The notes under the pieces were generated by a model. That model was not told the DNA's origin. It saw only the letters and a list, made by a program, of their open reading frames with translations, and did not search any database. Made by a program: the position numbers and the translations under genes. Shown here one piece after another: positions 34,606-44,289 of a stretch of 64,000 nucleotides of DNA. Every line of letters begins with the position of its first letter. The stretch's first letter is position 1. Source of the DNA: Paenibacillus lutrae (GTDB taxonomy: Bacteria; Bacillota; Bacilli; Paenibacillales; NBRC-103111); the NCBI RefSeq assembly GCF_009757775.1, contig NZ_RHLK01000003.1, positions 124,001-188,000 of the forward strand. Direction: 5' to 3'.

Positions 34606-34853
34606 AGTTTCACACCTAACTTATATGCAAATGAAGATCCGAATTATATCCGAATCCTACCTATTTTATCATAAAAAAAAGCGGAACACACTATACATGC
34701 CCTTCTGCCCTAAGAAGCAGGGCCTGTCTCTATAATAAAGACCACCTCCTTGCAGAGATGAACAGGGCCTGACCTGACAACTACGACACTTCCAAACCGC
34801 CTGAACTTGCTAGCCTGCGGCACGCTGCAGGCCAGCTTCTATTCCCGGCACCC
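34606..34853 (-). other. Spacer between rsmB and rlmN with hairpins
   Basis: No gene is seen. On the minus strand there is CCTGC/GCAGG, then GCCCT/AGGGC around GCTTCTT, then a T8 run 25 bases later, and a TATAAT within 60 bases of rlmN. These could be a loose terminator for rsmB followed by an rlmN promoter. A perfect AAGGAGGTG (34743-34751) has no start codon in reach. Confidence 0.35.
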
Positions 34854-36413
34854 TTATTCTTTTCTCAAACGGGCAATAAAAAAGCCGTCCGTACCATATT
34901 GATCCGGTGTAATCCGGATCATACCGGATGGTGCCTGCACGCCCAGCCCGGAATCCGGCCAATTTTCTGCGGGAATCGGATCGAGTTTGAATTCGGCGTG
35001 AGCCTTTAGAAACTGCTCGACCGCCGCTTCGTTCTCTTCTCTTTCAATCGTGCAGGTGCTGTATACGAGAATCCCGCCGGGCTTCAGCAGCCCGTGCACC
35101 GCTTCGAGAATGCTCTTCTGGACACTGCGGATCTCCTTGATGTCCGATTCCTGCTTGCTCCACTTCAAGTCGGGTTTGCGGCGGATAACGCCGAATCCCG
35201 AGCAAGGGGCATCGAGCAGAATGCGGTCAAATGACTCCGGAGCGAACTCCTCGCGCAGCTCCCTCGCATCCTTCACGAAAGTGCGGACCGACTCCAGGCC
35301 AAGACGCTCAGCCTGCTCGTCGATCAGCTTCTGCTTGTGAGGATGCAGATCGCAGGCCCACACTTCGCCGGTGTCGCCCATCTTCTCGGCGATATGGGCC
35401 GTTTTGCCGCCGGGCGCGGCGCAGCAGTCCAGAACCTTCATGCCCGGCTTCGGTTCAAGGGCCTCCGCAACGAGCATGGAGCTCTCGTCCTGGACGGAAT
35501 AGTCGCCCTTGGCGAAGCCTGCCGCAAGCGCCATGTTGCCGCCCGAAGAGACGACGATCCCGGCCGGCGACAGAGCCGACAGCTGCGCGTCCAGTCCTTC
35601 TCCGCGCAGCTGCTCCAGCAGACCGGCGGCTTCGCCGCGCAGGACGTTCGCGCGTATGCTCACGTGAGGCGCCTCGTTGTTCGCGGCGCATATGCGTTCA
35701 CACGCATCCACGCCGTGCTGCGCGATCCAGCGGCGGACCAGCCACTCCGGATGGGAATACTGCAGCGCGATACGCTTAGTATCATCTAATCCCTCCGGGA
35801 GAATGAGCTCCTCACGGCGTCTAATTGCGCTGCGCAATACGCCGTTCACCATTCCCGATATTCCCTGATGGCCTTTGCGCTTGGCAATATTAACAGCCTC
35901 GCTCACAATCGCATGATCCGGGACTCTTTCCAGGTAGAGCAGCTGATACAGACTCATTCTGAGCAAGCTCAGCACCCATGGCTGGAGTTTACTAAGGCCC
36001 TTGTCCCCCTTTGTTACCAGTTTCGCCAAATAATAGTCAATTGTATTCCGCCTTTGAATAGTTCCGTATACAATCTCGGTTGCCAGCGCGGCATCTTGAC
36101 GCGGCAAATCGCTTTCCTTCAATATCTGATTCAATTTAAGATTGCTGTAAGCCCCCGCTTCCTCAACATGAGTCAGCACTTTCAGCGCCGCATCGCGCGC
36201 CGTAGGTTTGAGTGCAGCGCGTCCGGAAGCGGAACCGCTTCCCCCTAATCCCGGTTTCTTCGAAGCCGGCTTAGGGGTCCCGGCAGGCCTGGAAGCAGGG
36301 TAAGCCGCTTTATTCGCAGCACGGCGGCTGTCTGCTTTAGATTTCTGGCCGTTCTCTGTGGTCTCCCGTTTCATAGGTTCAGCCACATCCTTTGCTGTAT
36401 AGTAGTGGTTCAT
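34854..36413 (-). CDS. rsmB: 16S rRNA (cytosine-967-C5)-methyltransferase
   Basis: RsmB methylates C967 of 16S rRNA. The 519-residue protein has an N-terminal RNA-binding NusB-like domain (about 68-215) and a C-terminal SAM methyltransferase domain with VLDCCAAPGGKTAHIAE, LDAPCSGFG (catalytic Cys) and YSTCTIEREENE. The first 65 residues are a low-complexity Ala/Lys/Pro/Ser tail not seen in most homologues, so part of it may be untranslated. Starts at 36413 or 36374 (MKRETTENGQ) are both possible. A hairpin attenuator stands between it and fmt. Confidence 0.93.
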   Translation of the reverse strand: MNHYYTAKDVAEPMKRETTENGQKSKADSRRAANKAAYPASRPAGTPKPASKKPGLGGSGSASGRAALKPTARDAALKVLTHVEEAGAYSNLKLNQILKESDLPRQDAALATEIVYGTIQRRNTIDYYLAKLVTKGDKGLSKLQPWVLSLLRMSLYQLLYLERVPDHAIVSEAVNIAKRKGHQGISGMVNGVLRSAIRRREELILPEGLDDTKRIALQYSHPEWLVRRWIAQHGVDACERICAANNEAPHVSIRANVLRGEAAGLLEQLRGEGLDAQLSALSPAGIVVSSGGNMALAAGFAKGDYSVQDESSMLVAEALEPKPGMKVLDCCAAPGGKTAHIAEKMGDTGEVWACDLHPHKQKLIDEQAERLGLESVRTFVKDARELREEFAPESFDRILLDAPCSGFGVIRRKPDLKWSKQESDIKEIRSVQKSILEAVHGLLKPGGILVYSTCTIEREENEAAVEQFLKAHAEFKLDPIPAENWPDSGLGVQAPSGMIRITPDQYGTDGFFIARLRKE

Positions 36414-36444
36414 CTCATCCTGGTCTTACCATCTATTTTTCACG

Positions 36445-36489
36445 GAAAAACGCAGGAACAGACGGTACAAGCACCGAAAATTCCTGCGT
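36445..36489 (-). terminator. Hairpin with T-run between fmt and rsmB
   Basis: On the minus strand ACGCAGGAA and TTCCTGCGT form a perfect 9-bp stem enclosing a smaller CGGT/ACCG hairpin, followed by TTTTT. It probably reduces read-through into rsmB. Confidence 0.65.
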
Positions 36490-36505
36490 ATCGCTAATTG
36501 TCGAC

Positions 36506-37450
36506 TTATTCACCAAGCTTCGTACCGGGCGCAATAGAGGTCCCCCGCACGAGCTGCGCAACGTCCATCGCTTTTTTGCCGGAAGGCTGTACGGTTAACA
36601 GCACCACGCTGCCGTCACCCGTTGCTACTTCGATGCCGTTCTCGTCTGCACGAATAATCGTGCCCGCCGCTGCAGCTGCTGACCCGGCTTCTCCGTCTTC
36701 CGGTTTCGCGCAGGACCACACTTTGAGAACTTCGCCGTTCCATGTCGTGTACGCACCCGGAAACGGATTCAGGCCTCTTACCTGATTCCAGATTGCCCTG
36801 GAAGGCTTCGTCCAGTCAATCCGCTCATCTTCACGGCCGATGTTCGGAGAATAGATCGCTTCCTCTTCGTTCTGAACGACCGGGGTAACCGTCCCCGCTG
36901 ACAGTTCGGGAAGGGTCCGCTTAAGCAGATCCGCACCCGCCCGGCTAAGCTTCTCGAACATGGTGCCAGTCGTATCTTCGTCACCGATGGCAACTTCGAT
37001 CTTGGAAATCATATCTCCTGTATCCAGGCCCACCGCCATATACATAATCGTCACGCCGGTTACCTGTTCACCTCGGATAATCGCATGATGGATCGGAGCT
37101 CCGCCCCGGTATTTCGGCAGCAGAGATGCATGGATATTAATACAGCCCAGACGCGGAATATCCAGCACGGCTTTGGGCAGAATTTGGCCGTAAGCGGCTG
37201 TTACGATCAGATCGGGCTGAATCCGGCGGATTTCATCTACGGTATCGGATGTACGGAGCTTTTCGGGCTGAAATACCGGAATTCCGTGCTTTTCAGCTTC
37301 TACCTTGACGGGAGGAGGCGTCAAAATACGCTTACGGCCTTTGGGACGATCAGGCTGCGTAATGACGGCTGCTACCTCGTACCCGCCCTCTAGCAATGTT
37401 TGAAGCGGCAGCACTGCAAAGTCCGGCGTTCCCATAAAAACTATTTTCAC
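36506..37450 (-). CDS. fmt: Methionyl-tRNA formyltransferase
   Basis: Fmt formylates the initiator Met-tRNA using 10-formyl-tetrahydrofolate. The 314-residue protein has [13 protein letters not shown] at its start. The catalytic block [20 protein letters not shown] (Asn, His) is followed by GDTGDM-like [10 protein letters not shown] (Asp) and a C-terminal OB fold. Its ATG overlaps the def stop by four bases, so formylation and later deformylation are produced together. Family length is typical. Confidence 0.97.
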   Translation of the reverse strand: MKIVFMGTPDFAVLPLQTLLEGGYEVAAVITQPDRPKGRKRILTPPPVKVEAEKHGIPVFQPEKLRTSDTVDEIRRIQPDLIVTAAYGQILPKAVLDIPRLGCINIHASLLPKYRGGAPIHHAIIRGEQVTGVTIMYMAVGLDTGDMISKIEVAIGDEDTTGTMFEKLSRAGADLLKRTLPELSAGTVTPVVQNEEEAIYSPNIGREDERIDWTKPSRAIWNQVRGLNPFPGAYTTWNGEVLKVWSCAKPEDGEAGSAAAAAGTIIRADENGIEVATGDGSVVLLTVQPSGKKAMDVAQLVRGTSIAPGTKLGE

Positions 37451-37935
37451 TTGCCGCTACCTTCATTTTCTTCAAGCTCCGGCCGGTATAGGCGGATAGC
37501 AAGATCAGTGAAAAGAACACCGTTCAAATGATCCACTTCATGCATCATGCAGCGCGCAAGAAGTCCTTCCCCCTCATAAACCACTTCCTCGCCGTTGCGG
37601 TCCTGTCCTTTGATGGTAACATGCAGAGGGCGCTTCACTTCCCCTTCCAGACCCGGGATGCTCAGGCAGCCCTCCGGTCCGATCTGCTCCCCGCTTTTCG
37701 CAACGATTTCGGGATTCACAAGCTCGATCAAGCCGTTATCGTCCCCTACATCCATTACAATCACGCGCTTAAGAATGCCGACCTGCGGTGCAGCCAGACC
37801 TACGCCCGGAGCGTCGTACATTGTATCCGCCATATCATCCAGCAATTTATGCAGATTGGAATTGAACTTCGTCACCTGCTTGGCGGTTTCGCGCAGGACT
37901 GAATCTCCTTCTTTTACAATCATTCGAATGGCCAT
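37447..37935 (-). CDS. def: Peptide deformylase
   Basis: Def removes the formyl group from nascent proteins. The 162-residue metalloenzyme has the three diagnostic motifs: [16 protein letters not shown] (metal-binding Cys) and HEVDHLNG (metal-binding His pair and catalytic Glu). The start [15 protein letters not shown] matches the family. It overlaps fmt by four bases. The 244-base gap to priA is gene-free and has only a small AGCGG/CCGCT hairpin. Confidence 0.97.
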   Translation of the reverse strand: MAIRMIVKEGDSVLRETAKQVTKFNSNLHKLLDDMADTMYDAPGVGLAAPQVGILKRVIVMDVGDDNGLIELVNPEIVAKSGEQIGPEGCLSIPGLEGEVKRPLHVTIKGQDRNGEEVVYEGEGLLARCMMHEVDHLNGVLFTDLAIRLYRPELEENEGSGK

Positions 37936-38179
37936 ACCATTTACCTGCCTTTTTTTGTAGTTAAGGGAATAAACTCCTCAAGAAGTTCACCCCAGATTAA
38001 AACGATAAGCGGAAAGTGCCGCTTCTCTCTTTACACGCAGTAAAATCTTCAAGTCGACTCGGACATCATTTCCGATATCATCAGAGTCCATTTCTGCTTA
38101 TGTGACGTCGATGGAAAGTATTCCTATCCTCTATTTGAAAGGGTCAGTGCCACCTTCTATATACGTATTCCGGCTTAAG

Positions 38180-40792
38180 CTACATCAGCATTTGAGGGTC
38201 CACATCTACGCTGATGAGCATTTTTTCCTTTGCCGCTCGCTCGGCGAATTCATCCAGGACACGGCTTACAATACGGGAGGCTGATGCCTCTCCACGATAT
38301 TTTACCACGCATTGGAACCGATATCTATCCTTGATCCGAGGAATGGGCGAAGCGACGGGACCCAGCACATCCATGAAAAAATCTTCTCCGCAGGATGCGG
38401 CCCTCCCCTGCTCCATAGCGCCCAGTTCCCGCAAGCGCATAGTCAAGGCCTCAGCCGTACGGACCAGAAGCGGAATCTGCTCATGGGTAATCGTCACCAG
38501 GATCAGCCGGCAGTAAGGCGGGTATCCAAGCTGCCTGCGGTGGGGCAGCTCCTCCGCTATAAACGCGTCATAATCATGTCTGCTGGCTGTGATGACGCTG
38601 TAATGCTCCGGCGTATACGTCTGCACGAACACTTCGCCCGGCAGTGTATGCCGGCCTGCCCGGCCCGCTACCTGTGTCAGCAGCTGGAATGTCCGCTCGG
38701 CCGAGCGGAAATCCGGAAGGTTAAGCACCGTATCGGCTGCAATAACACCGACCAGTGTCACATCCGGGAAGTCCAGCCCTTTGGCGACCATTTGGGTGCC
38801 CAGCAGGACATCCGCTTGCTTGTTGCGGAACATGGTGAGCCATTTCTCGTGAGAGCCTTTCTCAGTCGTTGTGTCGACATCCATGCGGATGACCCGGATC
38901 CCGGGAAAGAGCTTCACGAGTTCTTCCTCTACCCGCTGGGTGCCGGTTCCGAAATGCCGGATATGCTCGGACCCGCAGTCGGGACAAAGCTCCATCTGTC
39001 TCTCCGCATAGCCGCAGTAATGGCAGCGGAGCGTACGCGATACCTGATGGTACGTGAGCGATATGTCGCAGTGCGGACAACCCGCCACAAAGCCGCACGT
39101 CCTGCACATAACGAACGTGGCATAACCGCGCCGGTTGAGCAGCAGCACCGTCTGCTCCCCTTTTTGGAGCCGCTGCTCCAATCCCCGGTGAAGAGCCCGG
39201 CTAAACATAGAGCGGTTGCCGCTCCTAAGCTCCTCCCGCATATCTACGATATGCACGGGAGGAAGCGGACGTCCCGCGACGCGCGAGGGCATCATGAGAA
39301 GCTTATATTCGCTTCCGGCCCCCGCAGCAGGCCGTGTGCGCTGAATGCTCTCGAGCGAAGGGGTCGCCGAGCCCAGCACAACAGCCGCACCGTGATAGCG
39401 TGCTCTCCATGCAGCGACATCTCTTGCATGATATTTCGGGCTTTCTTCCTGTTTATAGGAAGACTCGTGTTCTTCGTCGATAATAATCAGGCCGATTTTA
39501 CGAAACGGTACAAACACCGCCGAGCGGGCGCCAATAACGACGCGCACCTGCCTGCGCATAATTTTGCGCCATTCATCGTAGCGTTCACCGGCGGATAGAC
39601 GGCTGTGCATAACGGCTACTTCGTCCCCGAACCGCCCCTTAAATCTCTCTACCATTTGGGGAGTAAGCGAAATTTCAGGCACAAGTACAATCGCTTCACG
39701 CCCCTGCTCCAGACACCGGCTGATCGCCTGCAAATAAACTTCCGTCTTGCCGCTTCCCGTCACTCCTTGAAGCAGATACACTTGATGCTCTCGTCTGTCG
39801 AGCGTTGCCGCGATTGTATCGTATACAGACTGCTGCTCATCGGTTAAAGGAAGCGGTTTGGTTTCCTCAAAATGCCGATTGGCGTATGGATCCCGCATAA
39901 CCTCCACTTCCCGAAGTTCGATCCAACCCCGGTCAGCCAATCCTTTGACGGTACTGGCCCCAACCTGGAGTTTATCCATCAGCTCGGTCAAACGGATCGG
40001 CTTCAAATTTTCACTGAGGTAGAGGAGCACCTCTTTCTGCTTATGCGAGCGGGCAGGAAGTTCGTCCGCCAACCGGGCGAGATTTAAAGGCTCCCGCGAA
40101 GCAGCAGAGTCTGCGGGAGACTCTGCTGCGGGCACAGGACTGCCGGCCTCGCTCCGGGTTTCTTCGTGGTGGGACACGGAAGCTGCCTCATTCTGCTTTA
40201 TTTTGATACCCGGTGGGAAGACGGTCAGAGCCTTCTTAGCTGAACCGCGATCCTTCATACCCTGCTTTTCAAGAAGAAGGCCTTCCTCGAGCATATCGCG
40301 GATTAATCCGCCGTCTTCCGGAAAAGCTTCCAGCAAATCTTCCATTTTCACTTTCGTTTTACGTTGCAAATAGTCTATTATCCGTTCCTGTGAAGGGAGC
40401 AACAGCAGCATAGAAGGACTTCCGTCCGCTTCGATGTCCGCAACCTGAACATACCGTTCATATTTAGCCTTCAACGCACCTGGAAGCATCGCCTGCAGCG
40501 CTGTTACTTCATGACATAAATAGGTTTCACTCATCCAGTGTCCCAGTTCGACAAGCTCTTCTGTCAGAGGCGGAGCAGGGTCCAGAATATGCCGTACGGC
40601 CTTGAGCCGTTTGGGATCCACCGATGTCGTATCGTGCAGTTCCACGACGAAGCCCTGAAGAACCCTGGGGCCGAACGGCACTCCTACACGGCTTCCTACT
40701 TCAATCCATCCCTTCATAGAGGAAGGCACCGAATAATCGAATGCCCGGTTTGTTTGTTTGGCAGGGACATCCACTATTACCTTTGCGTACAT
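38180..40792 (-). CDS. priA: Primosomal protein N' (replication restart helicase)
   Basis: PriA reloads the replisome at broken or stalled forks. The 870-residue protein has an N-terminal DNA-binding domain (about 1-110), Walker A GVTGSGKTEVYL, DEEH, and two zinc-binding Cys clusters (CRTCGFVAGCPHC and CHYCGYAERQMELCPDC). The C-terminal helicase motif is QVAGRAGR. It is about 65 residues longer than B. subtilis PriA (805), largely due to a Ser/Ala/Glu-rich linker at about residues 205-245. It overlaps coaBC by 16 bases, with the ATG inside the coaBC end. Confidence 0.95.
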   Translation of the reverse strand: MYAKVIVDVPAKQTNRAFDYSVPSSMKGWIEVGSRVGVPFGPRVLQGFVVELHDTTSVDPKRLKAVRHILDPAPPLTEELVELGHWMSETYLCHEVTALQAMLPGALKAKYERYVQVADIEADGSPSMLLLLPSQERIIDYLQRKTKVKMEDLLEAFPEDGGLIRDMLEEGLLLEKQGMKDRGSAKKALTVFPPGIKIKQNEAASVSHHEETRSEAGSPVPAAESPADSAASREPLNLARLADELPARSHKQKEVLLYLSENLKPIRLTELMDKLQVGASTVKGLADRGWIELREVEVMRDPYANRHFEETKPLPLTDEQQSVYDTIAATLDRREHQVYLLQGVTGSGKTEVYLQAISRCLEQGREAIVLVPEISLTPQMVERFKGRFGDEVAVMHSRLSAGERYDEWRKIMRRQVRVVIGARSAVFVPFRKIGLIIIDEEHESSYKQEESPKYHARDVAAWRARYHGAAVVLGSATPSLESIQRTRPAAGAGSEYKLLMMPSRVAGRPLPPVHIVDMREELRSGNRSMFSRALHRGLEQRLQKGEQTVLLLNRRGYATFVMCRTCGFVAGCPHCDISLTYHQVSRTLRCHYCGYAERQMELCPDCGSEHIRHFGTGTQRVEEELVKLFPGIRVIRMDVDTTTEKGSHEKWLTMFRNKQADVLLGTQMVAKGLDFPDVTLVGVIAADTVLNLPDFRSAERTFQLLTQVAGRAGRHTLPGEVFVQTYTPEHYSVITASRHDYDAFIAEELPHRRQLGYPPYCRLILVTITHEQIPLLVRTAEALTMRLRELGAMEQGRAASCGEDFFMDVLGPVASPIPRIKDRYRFQCVVKYRGEASASRIVSRVLDEFAERAAKEKMLISVDVDPQMLM

Positions 40793-42084
40793 GAAGCGTC
40801 CCCTTGATGTTCCTCTTGATGTTCCTTTGCTCCTGGAACCTGGCCGACTCCCGCTGCCTCAACATTTTCAGTGGATGCAGGAATGGCTGCGGCTTGTTTA
40901 CGGCTGGCAGCAAGACGCACGATGTACTCGGCAACTTCTCTCTTGCTCATAACCGGCAGTGCTTCTACCAGCCCATCGCGGTCAAACACCCGCACGATAT
41001 TGGTATCCGTCCCGAATCCGGCCCCTTCGAGCGACACATTGTTCGCCACGAGAAGGTCGCAATTTTTACGGATCAGCTTATCGAGCGCATACTCATCGAC
41101 TTTCTCCGTCTCCGCTGCGAATCCTACGAGGAACTGGTGCTTTTTAATCTTGCCGAGCGTTTGCAAGATATCCGGGTTCTTAACCAGGTCGATCGTAAGG
41201 GTCTCCCCTGTTTTCTTCATTTTCTGCGGCCGCTGCTGAGCAGGACGGTAATCCGCAACGGCTGCGGCCTTAAAAACGAAGTCCATTGTGTCATAACGGG
41301 CCATGACTTCCTGAAGCATGTCCTCGGCAGATATAACCGTTATCCGCTCTACTCCAGCCGGTACCGGCAGAGCTGTCGGTCCGCTGATCAGCGTAACGGA
41401 CGCTCCTAAAGCTTGGGCGGCTTCCGCAAGGGCGTAGCCCATTTTGCCGGAGGAATCATTGGTGATGTACCGCACGGGATCTATCCGCTCCACCGTGCCT
41501 CCGGCCGTAACGATCACCCGCTTTCCTTGCAAAGGCGCATCCGCTTTGAAGAAAGCGGCAATCCGGTCAAAAATTTCTTCCGGCTCCGCCAGCCGGCCTT
41601 GGCCTACATATCCGCATGCCAATTGACCCGTACCGGGCTCCACGAACCGGACTCCGCGTTCTCTGAGCTTATTCATATTATCGATAACGGCAGGATGCGT
41701 GTACATATGCACATTCATGGCAGGAGCTACCATCACGGGAGCCGTCGTGGCCAGAAGGGTAGTGCTCAGCATATCATCCGCTAATCCATGTGCCATTTTT
41801 CCTATCATATTAGCTGTCGCCGGTGCAACGACAACCAGATCGGCACGATCGGCCAGATCAATGTGAGAGATTACAGCCGCATCTTTTTCATCAAACGTAT
41901 CTATAGCTACAGGCTTACGAGTTAAGGATTGAAAAGTCAAGGGTGTTATGAACTGGGCTGCAGACCTAGTCATAATGACGCGAACATCAGCGCCAGCCTG
42001 ACTTAATTTACTGCAGAGCGCTGCCGCCTTGTAAGCGGCAATCCCGCCGCACACGCCCACTACAACCGTTTTCCCTGTTAACAT
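40777..42084 (-). CDS. coaBC: Bifunctional phosphopantothenoylcysteine decarboxylase/synthase
   Basis: CoaBC makes 4'-phosphopantetheine: the C-terminal CoaB joins cysteine to 4'-phosphopantothenate using CTP, and the N-terminal flavin-dependent CoaC decarboxylates it. In the 435-residue protein the CoaC part (1-180) has GGIAAYKAAAL, His in ISHIDLADRADL, PAMNVHMYTHP and the Cys of GQLACGYVGQGRLAEP. The CoaB part (185-400) has VTAGGTVERIDPVRYITNDS and the lysines of KMKKTGE. A tail of about 30 residues rich in Ala/Glu/Gln follows and runs into priA. Confidence 0.96.
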   Translation of the reverse strand: MLTGKTVVVGVCGGIAAYKAAALCSKLSQAGADVRVIMTRSAAQFITPLTFQSLTRKPVAIDTFDEKDAAVISHIDLADRADLVVVAPATANMIGKMAHGLADDMLSTTLLATTAPVMVAPAMNVHMYTHPAVIDNMNKLRERGVRFVEPGTGQLACGYVGQGRLAEPEEIFDRIAAFFKADAPLQGKRVIVTAGGTVERIDPVRYITNDSSGKMGYALAEAAQALGASVTLISGPTALPVPAGVERITVISAEDMLQEVMARYDTMDFVFKAAAVADYRPAQQRPQKMKKTGETLTIDLVKNPDILQTLGKIKKHQFLVGFAAETEKVDEYALDKLIRKNCDLLVANNVSLEGAGFGTDTNIVRVFDRDGLVEALPVMSKREVAEYIVRLAASRKQAAAIPASTENVEAAGVGQVPGAKEHQEEHQGDASCTQR

Positions 42085-42176
42085 CTGCGCTTCCCTCCAG
42101 ATTAGAAAAAAATAACAACCACTAAGGGTTGTCCGATTATTCGCGTTCCAGAGTTCCCGCTTAGGGCCTCCCGGAT

Positions 42177-42217
42177 GCCGCTGTATAAACAGCGGCAGTC
42201 ACAAGGACTGCCGCCGC
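42177..42217 (-). other. Overlapping alternative hairpins between rpoZ and coaBC
   Basis: GCCGCTGT/ACAGCGGC (42177-42196, loop ATAA) and GGCAGTC/GACTGCC (42194-42212, loop ACAAG), extended by AGCGG/CCGCT, share bases 42190-42196, so only one full stem can form at a time. No U-run follows on the minus strand. It may be a processing or attenuation element. Confidence 0.4.
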
Positions 42218-42236
42218 TGCCAAATAATCCTGCGGA

Positions 42237-42452
42237 TTATTCAGCGTCTTCTTTGTTTTCGATCTTCTCGTACTTCACATAATCCCCGTACAATTCCTCA
42301 AGCGCTACCCCGACTTGCTTATGGGATTTAGCATCATGAAGCTGTGTGTGGGTACCATCTCTGAGCATTCTTGCACGTTTGGCAGCAGCCACAACCAGCG
42401 AATATTTACTATCCACTTTATCGAGCAGTTTATCAATTGAAGGATACAGCAT
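42237..42452 (-). CDS. rpoZ: RNA polymerase omega subunit
   Basis: The 71-residue omega subunit supports RNA polymerase assembly. It begins MLYPSIDKLLDKVDSKYSLV and has VVAAAKRARMLRDG and the GVALEELYGDYVKYE end, all typical. ATG 42452 is chosen because the homology starts there; a longer opening to 42578 runs through the gmk end. It lies seven bases after gmk, as in B. subtilis. Confidence 0.97.
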   Translation of the reverse strand: MLYPSIDKLLDKVDSKYSLVVAAAKRARMLRDGTHTQLHDAKSHKQVGVALEELYGDYVKYEKIENKEDAE

Positions 42453-42459
42453 GTTTGTT

Positions 42460-43092
42460 TCACTCTCCGATCCATTGTTCCAATCTAGGTAAAATCCGAT
42501 CGCACTTGCAATGTTCCGCAGTAAGAATGGACTGGATTTTGTAGCAGGCTTTATGTACCTCGTCATTGACGATACCATAATCGTAGTGCCGCATCAAACG
42601 AATCTCATCGAGAGCTACTGACATCCGGCTGCGTATGATCTCGTTCGTCTCTGTACCCCGGGTTACAATCCGATTCTCCAGCTCAGCCAAAGAAGGGGGG
42701 ATCAGGAAAATAAAAGTCGCTTCGGGGAATTTTTCTTTCACCTTCAGCGCGCCCTGCACTTCAATCTCAAGGATAACATCCTTGCCCGAAGCAAGCGTTT
42801 CTTCAACAAACCGGCGTGGAGTTCCATAATAATTACCGACATACTCCGCATGTTCCAGCATTTCGTCAGCCGAGATCAATTGTTCGAATTGTTCCCTTGT
42901 TTTGAAAAAATAATTAAGACCCTCTACTTCGCCTTCACGAGGCTTACGGGTTGTTGCTGAAACGGAATAGACCAGTTCCGGCGACATTTTGCGAAGCGCC
43001 GAACATACTGTACCTTTGCCGACACCTGAAGGGCCGGAAAGTACGATCAGAATTCCTCTATCCCGCTCCAAAGTGTTTGTGCTACTCGTCAT
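42460..43092 (-). CDS. gmk: Guanylate kinase
   Basis: Gmk phosphorylates GMP and dGMP and is inhibited by (p)ppGpp in Firmicutes. The 210-residue protein has the P-loop [12 protein letters not shown] near residue 20, GMP-binding [21 protein letters not shown], and [17 protein letters not shown]. The ATG at 43092 has AAGGA at good spacing and overlaps the remA end by 11 bases; ATGs at 43098 and 43125 are in frame but poorly spaced. The first eleven residues ([11 protein letters not shown]) are a small extension. Confidence 0.96.
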   Translation of the reverse strand: MTSSTNTLERDRGILIVLSGPSGVGKGTVCSALRKMSPELVYSVSATTRKPREGEVEGLNYFFKTREQFEQLISADEMLEHAEYVGNYYGTPRRFVEETLASGKDVILEIEVQGALKVKEKFPEATFIFLIPPSLAELENRIVTRGTETNEIIRSRMSVALDEIRLMRHYDYGIVNDEVHKACYKIQSILTAEHCKCDRILPRLEQWIGE

Positions 43093-43342
43093 GATCATCG
43101 TCCTTGTTCGAAAGTCGGTGTGCAACAGTCTCCGGTTGAACCGCAGACAGGATCACGTGGTCGCTGTCGGTAATGATGACGGCACGAGTTCTTCTTCCAT
43201 ACGTCGCGTCAATCAGCATGTGACGGTCGCGCGCCTCCTGGATAATTCTTTTGATAGGAGCAGATTCGGGGCTAACAATGGAAATGATGCGATTAGCCGA
43301 AACGATATTTCCGAATCCGATGTTGATTAGTTTGATGGCCAT
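43082..43342 (-). CDS. remA: Extracellular matrix regulator RemA
   Basis: RemA is a DNA-binding regulator that activates matrix and osmoprotection genes in B. subtilis. The 86-residue protein begins [20 protein letters not shown] and has [24 protein letters not shown], the diagnostic DUF370 blocks; Arg residues on the ring-shaped oligomer contact DNA. The end DDDHDE is acidic. It lies between yloC and gmk as in B. subtilis, with a small overlap to gmk, and probably belongs to the same transcription unit. Confidence 0.96.
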   Translation of the reverse strand: MAIKLINIGFGNIVSANRIISIVSPESAPIKRIIQEARDRHMLIDATYGRRTRAVIITDSDHVILSAVQPETVAHRLSNKDDDHDE

Positions 43343-43373
43343 TACGTTTCCTCCTCGTGATACCGTCAGCGGT

Positions 43374-44258
43374 TCACTCGATATTCTGTATTTGTTCTCT
43401 CATTTTTTCTAACTCGGCTTTCAGCTCGATTACTCTATTGGACACTTCTATATGCCCAGCTTTGGAGCCGATGGTGTTTGCTTCACGATTCATTTCTTGA
43501 ATGAGAAAATCGAGCTTGCGTCCGACAGGTTCCCGGGAACCGAGCAGCTGTCTGAATTGGTTGATATGGCTTTGCAGCCGTGTCATCTCTTCGTCAACGT
43601 TGGAACGATCTGCAAACAGCGCGATTTCTGCTGCAAGCCTCTGTTCGTCAGCGGGAATCTGATCAGATAAAAGATCCTGAATACGCTGACGCAGCTTAGC
43701 GGCATAGTCCCGCACAACTTCAGGCGCATACCGCATCATTTCGTTGTTCAAGCTATCAATTAACGACAGTCTGGCGGTCAAATCTCCAGCAAGGTGGGCT
43801 CCCTCGCTTTCCCTCATGCCGTTGAGGCTCTTCAAAGCCTCTTCCATGCAGGAAGTCAGGAGGTCAACAAGCGCATCGTCGGCAGCCGCCCGCTGTTCCG
43901 ATATGGAAAGCAGATCCGGCAATCTGAGCAGGTCTGACACAACCAGCCCGCCAGCAATGCCATGGCGCTTCTGAATCTGCTCAGCTGCCTGCATATATCC
44001 GTCAACAAGTGCCCAATCCACAGACACCGATTTATTCGATACGGTTTCCCGTTCAATCGTCACAAAACAATCCGCGCGTCCACGCTTAATGTAGCGAAGC
44101 ACCGCTTTCTTGACGGTATCTTCATATGCCATCCATTCTTTCGGCATGCGAACGGAGATGTCGCAATATCTGTGGTTCACAGTCTTGATATCGAGCGACA
44201 CCCGGTAGCCATGCGAAGAAAGCGAGGCATGTCCGAATCCGGTCATACTTCGTATCAT
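43374..44258 (-). CDS. yloC: YicC/YloC family endoribonuclease
   Basis: This 294-residue protein begins [30 protein letters not shown] in two blocks (SMTGFG and VNHRYCD), and ends with [14 protein letters not shown] plus a helical tail, the conserved YicC architecture. YicC proteins are endoribonucleases active on structured RNA (shown for E. coli). It lies 31 bases before remA. The operon order yloC-remA-gmk-rpoZ agrees with other Bacillales. Confidence 0.93.
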   Translation of the reverse strand: MIRSMTGFGHASLSSHGYRVSLDIKTVNHRYCDISVRMPKEWMAYEDTVKKAVLRYIKRGRADCFVTIERETVSNKSVSVDWALVDGYMQAAEQIQKRHGIAGGLVVSDLLRLPDLLSISEQRAAADDALVDLLTSCMEEALKSLNGMRESEGAHLAGDLTARLSLIDSLNNEMMRYAPEVVRDYAAKLRQRIQDLLSDQIPADEQRLAAEIALFADRSNVDEEMTRLQSHINQFRQLLGSREPVGRKLDFLIQEMNREANTIGSKAGHIEVSNRVIELKAELEKMREQIQNIE

Positions 44259-44289
44259 TATCGGTTCACATCCATTAACCTATTGTAAT

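Noticed and set aside
34743-34751. Consensus SD AAGGAGGTG on the minus strand as the start of a small gene
   Set aside because: No ATG, GTG or TTG lies at a usable distance, and the frame that follows ends after a few codons.
38312-39598. Long open frame antisense to priA
   Set aside because: Arg/His-rich shadow composition; priA has all its motifs in this stretch.
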